A stretch of DNA of 10,361 nt from an uncultured Bacillota bacterium (lineage in GTDB: Bacteria > Bacillota > Clostridia > Peptostreptococcales > Anaerovoracaceae): assembly GCA_946408315.1 (NCBI GenBank), contig CAMJRV010000052.1, positions 1 through 10,361 on the forward strand, given 5' to 3'. The notes beneath the pieces were generated by a model, which was given only the letters and a program-made list of their open reading frames with translations, made no database searches and had not been told where the DNA came from. The stretch's first letter is position 1, and each line of letters begins with the position of its first letter. Both the position numbers and the translations under genes were made by a program. This document shows positions 5,508-10,361 of this stretch, one piece after another.

Positions 5508-5546
5508 AAAAAACCTCCTTTCACTTATATAACAAAAAAAGGAGGT
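5508..5546 (-). promoter_or_regulatory. Attenuator-like hairpin: anti-Shine-Dalgarno arm pairs with the ribosome binding site, then a U run
   Basis: Read on the reverse strand, ACCTCCTTT (5546-5538) is followed by a 16-base loop, AAAGGAGGT (5521-5513), and then U residues (5513-5508) up to the base before the ATG at 5506. The stem is a perfect 9 bp. The second arm is the ribosome binding site of the secreted-protein gene, and the first arm is identical to the anti-Shine-Dalgarno end of Firmicute 16S rRNA. The fold would block ribosome entry, and with its U run it also has the form of an intrinsic terminator between the anti-sigma gene and the genes behind it. Function is inferred from structure. 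Confidence 0.6.
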
Positions 5547-5575
5547 CCTTCATTACAGAAAAATCGGAAAAACTT

Positions 5576-6340
5576 TCATTTTATTTTCAAATATTTTACG
5601 CTTTCGGCAATTTTCAGCATCTCATCCAGGGTCAGAGTGCTACTATAAAGGCTGAATTGATGCTCATAATTGATCCAAACAATCAGACAGGTATCCTTAT
5701 CCTCCCAGGCGTCGCCTTTGACACCGTTTATTTCCACCTCGCTTGCCTTGACATCTTCATTGTTTACTCCTGTCTTCGTTTCGCCTGCCGGAGAGACAGT
5801 GAGATTGAGAAAATGATCTTCGCCGTCACCAAAGGTAAGCTTTTTTATTGCCCCGCCGTCAAATGTTTCAATCAGAGCAAACCCCTTGGGAAGGCTTGTA
5901 GGATAAAACGAACCCTCCCAATCATCGGGAAAGAGAGCCCGCTCATCCTCCCTGATATAATCCGAATCTATTGGCACAAGTTCCAGATATTCCCCGTGAT
6001 CGATTTTGAGAAACTCGAAAACTTTGTATCGGAACGCGTCCACGCTGACGGTCAGAACGGTACAGACCGTCACCAGGCATAACGCAATGACGGCGGCAAT
6101 TTTTCCGGCGGCTTTCCATCTATTTTTCCATAACCTTTTACGATCAGATTTTTCTAAGCTTGCAATGATCTTTTTCTTTTTCTCCTGATATTCATCGGAA
6201 AGATGAAGTTCTCCCGCATTTTTGAGCAGCTCCTCATATTCTTCTGCGCCTTCTTCCAGGATCGAAATTGTTACGGTCTTCATAAAAGCGTCGGATCTTT
6301 CCCTGACGGCATCATCATATTTTTTCTTCAAATCATCCAT
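5576..6340 (-). CDS. Membrane anti-sigma-factor-like protein with DUF4367-type domain
   Basis: A 254-residue protein with one membrane helix near residues 78-99 (GKIAAVIALCLVTVCTVLTV). The first 75 or so residues are charged and helical and would lie in the cytoplasm, where they could hold the sigma factor. The outer part reads 'FLKIDHGEYLELVP' ... 'FYPTSLPKGFALIETF' ... 'NGVKGDAWEDKDTCLIVWINYEHQFSLYSSTLTLDEMLKIAESVKY'. This is the DUF4367 pattern: 'P..LP.GF', a W in the core, and a terminal 'DEMLKIAESV'. A longer reading from TTG at 6376 is possible, but the ATG at 6340 has AAAGGAGG nine bases upstream. It overlaps the sigma-factor stop codon by eight bases (6333-6340), which suggests coupled translation. 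A zinc-binding H-x3-C-x2-C motif is absent, so this is not a ZAS-type anti-sigma factor. The anti-sigma role is inferred from position and topology. Confidence 0.85.
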   Translation of the reverse strand: MDDLKKKYDDAVRERSDAFMKTVTISILEEGAEEYEELLKNAGELHLSDEYQEKKKKIIASLEKSDRKRLWKNRWKAAGKIAAVIALCLVTVCTVLTVSVDAFRYKVFEFLKIDHGEYLELVPIDSDYIREDERALFPDDWEGSFYPTSLPKGFALIETFDGGAIKKLTFGDGEDHFLNLTVSPAGETKTGVNNEDVKASEVEINGVKGDAWEDKDTCLIVWINYEHQFSLYSSTLTLDEMLKIAESVKYLKIK

Positions 6341-6911
6341 GTCCGGCCGCCTCCTTTTGTTTTCTGTTTCGCTCAATTTCCGTCGCCAATTTTTTCTTTG
6401 CCCGGTGAAGTTTTACGCCTACAAGATTGCTGTCTATCTTTAAAATGGCTGCGATCTCTGTATTTTGAAATCCCGCATAATATTTTAGGATCATAATGTT
6501 TATCTCCATGGGATCAAGGAGATTGAGGTACTGCCTGGCTTCCATAAGCATTTCTGCATTTGCGAGGATCTTTTCTGTGTTTGAATTTGCATCCTCTATT
6601 CTATATAACAAATTTTCGTCGTCATTTATTACATCCTTTTGTTTTTTTATTTTATGATACAAGTTGATTGCTTTACTCTTGACCATCATCACCAGATAGC
6701 CTCTAGTCGCCGGAGAATCGGGGTCGCCTAATTTCTTCAATAATTTTTCATTTTCCAGAAGGGAAAGAAAACACTCCTGTACGACATCTTCAGCAAGCCC
6801 CTGATCCTGAAGGATATTCATTGCCAACCGTAACATGACGCGTTCGTGAAGCGCATACATTTTGCAATATTTTGATTCTGATTTATCATCCGTAAAGACG
6901 AAAAAAAACAT
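6333..6911 (-). CDS. ECF-type RNA polymerase sigma factor (sigma-70 family)
   Basis: A 192-residue sigma factor with only regions 2 and 4. Region 2 covers about residues 18-90: 'MYALHERVMLRLAMNILQDQGLAEDVVQECFLSLLEN' is the classic 'A.DV.Q..F..L' core-binding segment, and 'TRGYLVMMVKSKAINLYHKIKKQ' is the promoter-opening helix. Region 4 covers about 118-180: 'LNLLDPMEINIMILKYYAGFQNTEIAAILKIDSNLVGVKLHRAKKKL' contains the helix-turn-helix that reads the -35 element. A start at 6911 is preferred over an ATG two codons upstream at 6917, because the G-rich site GGGGGG directly abuts the latter but stands about six bases from the former. The start codon is followed by a run of eight T. It is the first gene of the minus-strand series and overlaps the anti-sigma gene. 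Target promoters are unknown; the envelope genes downstream are plausible targets. Confidence 0.92.
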   Translation of the reverse strand: MFFFVFTDDKSESKYCKMYALHERVMLRLAMNILQDQGLAEDVVQECFLSLLENEKLLKKLGDPDSPATRGYLVMMVKSKAINLYHKIKKQKDVINDDENLLYRIEDANSNTEKILANAEMLMEARQYLNLLDPMEINIMILKYYAGFQNTEIAAILKIDSNLVGVKLHRAKKKLATEIERNRKQKEAAGHG

Positions 6912-6930
6912 AGTCATCCCCCCTGATAAA

Positions 6931-6959
6931 ACTATACTGGAAATGTTGTATTGTGTAAA
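6931..6959 (-). promoter_or_regulatory. Likely sigma-A-type promoter of the sigma-factor gene
   Basis: On the reverse strand TTTACA (6959-6954) and TATAGT (6936-6931) are separated by exactly 17 bases. They lie about 20 bases before the sigma-factor start codon. Both hexamers are near consensus, so basal expression by the housekeeping sigma factor is likely. Self-regulation cannot be judged from one promoter. Confidence 0.55.
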
Positions 6960-7025
6960 GGGGGCGCGGAAGCGGCCCTCGGCGCAAGAAATTTTTCTTC
7001 AGTCGAAAATTTTCCGCGGATACGT

Positions 7026-7042
7026 TATAATTGCGTTATAAT
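7026..7042 (+). promoter_or_regulatory. Tandem -10-like elements before the three-component operon
   Basis: The octamer GTTATAAT occurs twice 11 bases apart (7024-7042), giving two perfect TATAAT hexamers, at 7026-7031 and 7037-7042. No good -35 hexamer stands 16-18 bases before either. This fits a promoter that needs an activator, or simply a weak one. The start codon of the binding-protein gene lies 64 bases downstream. Confidence 0.4.
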
Positions 7043-7106
7043 AATACCGAAAGACAATCGAGGCTGACAAGACTGACAAAGCCATATAAAATCCGGAGGG
7101 TATGCT

Positions 7107-8126
7107 GTGAGAAAAAAGAATTATATCGTTCTGGTATCGCTTATCATTCTGCCCATTCTGATCATAACGCTTATCATATATTACAATATCAACAGCGCGC
7201 TCCATTCCCTGGACAAAAGCGCCGGTATCGTCGTGCCCAAAACGAATCCCAACTATCATTTTGCCATGATCTGTAAAAATATGGACGACCCTTTCTGGCT
7301 TTCCATCAAAAAAGGCGTCGAGAGAGCTTCCGAAGAGTTTAACGTCGCGGTGGAATTCAACTGGCCGGGAGGAACCGGTTCGTACGAACAGAGCAAATGT
7401 CTCGACATGGCCATCGTATCCGACGTGGACGGTATCGTCACCTATGTCTGGGACGAGGCGGAAACGGGGCAGCTTATCGACAAGGGAGTGGACAAGGACA
7501 TCCCTGTCGTTACGATCAGAACCGATGCCAAGAACAGCAAGCGCGCCGCTTTCGTCGGGGTAAACACCTACAGCGCCGGGACGGAGATGGGGCGCATGCT
7601 CATCGCTGCAACGGGCGGAAGGGGCAACGCCGTCGTCCTGGTCAGCAACGACAAGGCAGGCGGCACGGTGGTTCAGACCCTCATGATTTCAGGAATCACC
7701 GACGCGCTGAAAGATACTCCCGGCCTGAAGCTGGAAACGGTGGAATACAATTACGACAATTTTCTGAGCCTGGAAGACACGATTCAGGACCTGATCCTCA
7801 ATAAGCCGGGGCTTTCCGCTATCATCACCACCAATGAAAAAGACACGACTCTCGTTGCCCAGCGCCTTATCGACCTGAACAAGGTGAATTACGGGATCAT
7901 CGGCTACGGCTCTACTCCGGAAATTCTGCGCTATATCGATAACGGCGTGATTTTCGGGACGGTATCGGCAGATCATGAACAGATGGGTTACGATGCGATC
8001 AAGGCTCTTGTTGATCTGAATGAAGAGGGGAGAACCTCCGCATATTTCACGGTGGATTCTCAGCTGATTACAAAGAACAATGTGTGGAGATACCTGGAGT
8101 CAAGCGGGAGGGCTGATGATGAATAA
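7107..8126 (+). CDS. Membrane-anchored periplasmic-binding-type (sugar-binding) sensor protein
   Basis: A 339-residue protein starting at GTG, with GGAGGG six bases upstream; the ATG three bases before it meets a stop at once. One membrane helix (about residues 6-27) anchors it, with no lipobox cysteine. The rest is a type I periplasmic-binding fold of the Peripla_BP_4/RbsB kind: 'YHFAMICKNMDDPFWLSIKKGVERASEE', 'SDVDGIVTYVWDEAETGQLID', 'DIPVVTIRTDAKNSKRAAFVGVNTYSAGTEMGRML', 'GLSAIITTNEKDTTLVAQ' and 'GVIFGTVSADHEQMGYDAIKAL'. These cover both lobes and the hinge, so the domain is complete. No transporter genes follow. Instead the histidine kinase begins before this gene ends. This matches three-component systems such as XylFII-LytS-YesN of Clostridium, where a tethered binding protein passes the sugar signal to the kinase. 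The ligand cannot be read from the sequence. Confidence 0.88.
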   Translation: MRKKNYIVLVSLIILPILIITLIIYYNINSALHSLDKSAGIVVPKTNPNYHFAMICKNMDDPFWLSIKKGVERASEEFNVAVEFNWPGGTGSYEQSKCLDMAIVSDVDGIVTYVWDEAETGQLIDKGVDKDIPVVTIRTDAKNSKRAAFVGVNTYSAGTEMGRMLIAATGGRGNAVVLVSNDKAGGTVVQTLMISGITDALKDTPGLKLETVEYNYDNFLSLEDTIQDLILNKPGLSAIITTNEKDTTLVAQRLIDLNKVNYGIIGYGSTPEILRYIDNGVIFGTVSADHEQMGYDAIKALVDLNEEGRTSAYFTVDSQLITKNNVWRYLESSGRADDE

Positions 8127-9627
8127 AATGCACCTGTGGCGCAGGAACAGCCTGAAAAGAAGGTTAATCCTATCCTTTCTGGTCATTATAATCATTATGA
8201 GTGCGCTGAACATTTACCCGTATTACAGCATTTCGGTGCTGATGAGCCGGATGAGCTCGACCTTTGAGCTGAATGTGGAGCTCAATCAACTGAACAATAC
8301 GCTGGAGCAGTTGAACTACGCCTATGAGAGCTATCTGGAGACGAAGCACTCCAAAAGCCTGGATGACTATTACCGCTACTCCCACGACCTGTGGGAGCAG
8401 GCAAATGCCATTCAGATCGATCACTCAAGCATGGACAACGTCCTCGTCATGAACGACATCAGAAACATGATTTCCAATTATCTCAGCGAGATGGACGCGG
8501 CAGTTTCCGCGAGAAGAGCCAGGATGGTGGACCCCTATCTGAAGCATTATGAAGAGAGCGCCAAGATCCACCAGTATATCGCCGAATATATCCAGAAGCT
8601 CAACAATACGATGTTTTTCCAAAATACCGACCGGTATACCTCCGTCAGAAAGAGCATTCAGCTTGTACAGGCGCTGAACTTCGGCGTCATTTTCTCCATT
8701 CTTGCACTGACCCTCGTGCTGATTTTCTGGTTTACCTACCGGATTACGAAACCGATCTTTGAGCTCTCCAAGGCCGCCGATGAAATCACCCACGGAAATC
8801 TCAACGTGCCGAAGGTGCTGGTGACCTCCGACGATGAAATCGGCATTATGGCGGAAGCGTTCAACCGGATGACGGAAAGCATCCGGGAGCACATCAACGA
8901 AATCAACGAGAAGGCAGTCCTGGAACGGAGACTGCAGGAAAAGGAAATGGAAAACCTGATAATCCGGACGAACCTCCGGGAAGCGGAGCTCCACGCCCTG
9001 CAATCCCAGATTAACCCCCATTTCCTGTTCAACACGCTGAACGCAGGGGCCCAGCTTGCCATGATGGAGGGTGCGGACCGGGCCTGTACGTTTATTGAAA
9101 ACGCGGCGGAGCTGTTTCGCTACAATATGAGAAATCTGGACAAGCCGGTCACCATCGGCGACGAGATACGAAATGTAGAAAATTATATGCACCTGCTCAA
9201 CGAGCGGTTTGCAGACAAGATAGAGTTTGTCATGGAGAAGGATGAGAGCATTCTGGACCGCCGGATCCCGTGCATGATCCTTCAGCCCATCGTGGAAAAC
9301 GCCTATATCCACGGGGTCAGCGACATGGAGACCCAGGGAAGGATCAGCCTCAGCGCCTACCGGCAGGGCGGGCATGCGATTATTTCCATCCGGGATAACG
9401 GAAAGGGAATGAGCGGGGAACGGATCAGGGAAATCCTCCAGGGAGGCGCGGTAGAGGCGGACGCCGCGGAGGGCCATGCGGGACATACGAACGGCATCGG
9501 CCTGAACAATGTAATCAGCCGGTTGAAGATCTTTTATTCCAGGGATCATATTCTTGAAATCAGCAGCGAGCCGGGAATCGGAACAGAGGTTGTGCTGCGC
9601 ATCCCATTGTCAGAGACGGATTTTTAA
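8119..9627 (+). CDS. LytS/YesM-type sensor histidine kinase
   Basis: A 502-residue membrane kinase. Order of parts: membrane helix about 16-37; an extracellular helical region of about 140 residues without a recognised ligand domain; second helix about 183-207; HAMP domain (RITKPIFELSKAADEITHGN and on, to about 260); a coiled-coil linker; His_kinase domain with the phosphate-accepting histidine H301 in QINPHFLFNTLN; and a HATPase domain with N box 'LQPIVENAYIHG' (N394), G1 'DNGKGM' and G2 'NGIGLNN'. All catalytic motifs are intact. The start at 8119 has GGAGGG six bases upstream; adjacent ATGs at 8116 and 8128 are alternatives. It overlaps the binding-protein gene by eight bases, which supports joint translation and a shared signal path. 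It would phosphorylate the response regulator that follows 11 bases later. The helical outer domain is the likely contact with the tethered binding protein. Confidence 0.93.
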   Translation: MNKMHLWRRNSLKRRLILSFLVIIIIMSALNIYPYYSISVLMSRMSSTFELNVELNQLNNTLEQLNYAYESYLETKHSKSLDDYYRYSHDLWEQANAIQIDHSSMDNVLVMNDIRNMISNYLSEMDAAVSARRARMVDPYLKHYEESAKIHQYIAEYIQKLNNTMFFQNTDRYTSVRKSIQLVQALNFGVIFSILALTLVLIFWFTYRITKPIFELSKAADEITHGNLNVPKVLVTSDDEIGIMAEAFNRMTESIREHINEINEKAVLERRLQEKEMENLIIRTNLREAELHALQSQINPHFLFNTLNAGAQLAMMEGADRACTFIENAAELFRYNMRNLDKPVTIGDEIRNVENYMHLLNERFADKIEFVMEKDESILDRRIPCMILQPIVENAYIHGVSDMETQGRISLSAYRQGGHAIISIRDNGKGMSGERIREILQGGAVEADAAEGHAGHTNGIGLNNVISRLKIFYSRDHILEISSEPGIGTEVVLRIPLSETDF

Positions 9628-9638
9628 GGAGACGGATT

Positions 9639-10361
9639 ATGTTTAAAGTGATGATAGCCGACGATGAAAAGGTCGCCATCGACTCGCTGAAATTTATCAT
9701 AGAAAAAAGCTTTCCGAACGCGGAGATCATCGCGACGGCAAGATCGGGGCGGGAAGCCATCGAAAAGGTGGAGGAAAACGCGCCGGATATTCTGTTCATG
9801 GATATCCGCATGCCCGGCATCAACGGCATCGAAGCGATCCGGGAAATCAGGAAACGCCATAAGCAGATCGTCATCATCGTCCTCACGGCCTTCGATCAGT
9901 TTGAATTTGCCAAGGAAGCGGTCAATCTGGGCGTAATGGAATACCTGCTGAAGCCGGTGAACCGGACGAAGGTGGCGGAGGTGGTGACCAAAGCCATGGA
10001 GCAGATCAGAGCGGAAAGGGAAAAGCGGCAGCTTGAGCTTGCTATGAAGGAAAAACTGGAATATGCGGGTCCCATCATGGAAAACGGCTTCGTCTATTCC
10101 CTGCTCCTGTTTGACGACAACAGCAAAGAGCTGTCTGATTACAAACAAATTTTTGATATTGAAGAGGATGGCGGCTATGTCATCACCGTGGAACTGGTAG
10201 ACGAGCGCAGCGGAGGGGCCTCTGAAAACAAGATCGGGTACAGCATTCAAAGTCAGCAGTTCTATCCGTATTTTAAGGACACGGTAAAATCCCTCTGCAA
10301 ATGTATCATCGGACCGGTCATGCTCAACCGGATCGTGGTCGTCGTGCCCTCCGATCCGAAG
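9639..10361 (+). CDS. YesN-type response regulator, N-terminal part (cut by window edge)
   Basis: The frame starts at ATG 9639, with AAGGAG seven bases upstream overlapping the kinase stop codon, and stays open for 241 codons to the edge. Residues 1-120 are a complete receiver domain: acidic pocket D8-D9-E10, phosphate-accepting D55 in ILFMDIRMPG, T83 in VLTAFD, and K105 in LLKPVN. A helical linker follows (about 110-140), then a region without a family match by eye (MENGFVYSLLLFDDNSKELS and on) that resembles the middle part of YesN-like regulators. Proteins of this kind end in an AraC-type DNA-binding domain, which would lie outside the window. It is the expected phosphorylation partner of the kinase and probably activates sugar transport or catabolism genes; that target is inference from known three-component systems. 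Confidence 0.92.
   Translation, partial: MFKVMIADDEKVAIDSLKFIIEKSFPNAEIIATARSGREAIEKVEENAPDILFMDIRMPGINGIEAIREIRKRHKQIVIIVLTAFDQFEFAKEAVNLGVMEYLLKPVNRTKVAEVVTKAMEQIRAEREKRQLELAMKEKLEYAGPIMENGFVYSLLLFDDNSKELSDYKQIFDIEEDGGYVITVELVDERSGGASENKIGYSIQSQQFYPYFKDTVKSLCKCIIGPVMLNRIVVVVPSDPK

Noticed and set aside
8425..9549. Long open frame of 374 codons on the minus strand
   Set aside because: It lies wholly opposite the histidine kinase, whose motifs are intact. GC-rich coding sequence often leaves the opposite strand open. It has no convincing ribosome binding site or domain.
1..10361. CRISPR array, tRNA or rRNA gene, insertion sequence or integrase
   Set aside because: No regularly spaced repeats, no cloverleaf-like stretch, and no transposase or integrase motif in any frame. 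The inverted repeats seen are single hairpins, not element ends flanking an enzyme gene.

Overview
The window looks like a chromosomal segment of an anaerobic Firmicute, most likely a clostridium of the Lachnospiraceae or Oscillospiraceae kind. The signs are strong AGGAGG-type ribosome binding sites, an FNR-type iron-sulfur regulator beside a Ric/ScdA repair protein, an ECF sigma factor with a DUF4367-type anti-sigma protein, VanZ proteins, and a YesN/LytS-type two-component pair with its own membrane-tethered sugar-binding-like protein. This assignment is inference from gene content; nothing in the window fixes the species.

Layout. (1) Positions 1-424, minus strand: the N-terminal part of a PucR-type regulator cut by the window edge. 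(2) 574-2062, plus strand: a Crp/Fnr regulator with four cysteines placed as in FNR, then a Ric/ScdA/YtfE di-iron protein; together they look like a nitrosative and oxidative stress response pair. (3) 2093-6911, minus strand, read from right to left: ECF sigma factor, overlapping anti-sigma factor, two small secreted proteins, two VanZ-family membrane proteins, a broken copy of the second secreted-protein gene, a two-helix membrane peptide, and a small conserved-looking cytoplasmic protein. The stretch from about 2.4 to 5.0 kb is visibly more AT-rich than both flanks. (4) 7107 to the right edge, plus strand: a membrane-anchored periplasmic-binding-type protein, a LytS/YesM-type histidine kinase and a YesN-type response regulator (cut by the edge), tightly packed. 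This is the three-component arrangement used by clostridia to sense extracellular sugars.

The least ordinary part is region 3. The sigma/anti-sigma pair heads a string of secreted and membrane proteins that could be an envelope-stress or surface-protein module. Its non-coding parts are rich in structure. One hairpin places a 9-base copy of the anti-Shine-Dalgarno sequence against the ribosome binding site of the first secreted protein and is followed by a U run. A second hairpin buries the ribosome binding site of the small gene at 2093-2290. Two long perfect inverted repeats without U tracts sit in the gaps around the VanZ genes. The broken gene copy shares a 73-base stretch (three differences) with the intact gene while the rest of the copy is much more diverged, which suggests gene conversion or patchy constraint.

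No tRNA, rRNA, CRISPR array, transposase or integrase was seen. No stretch longer than 300 bases is without a gene.
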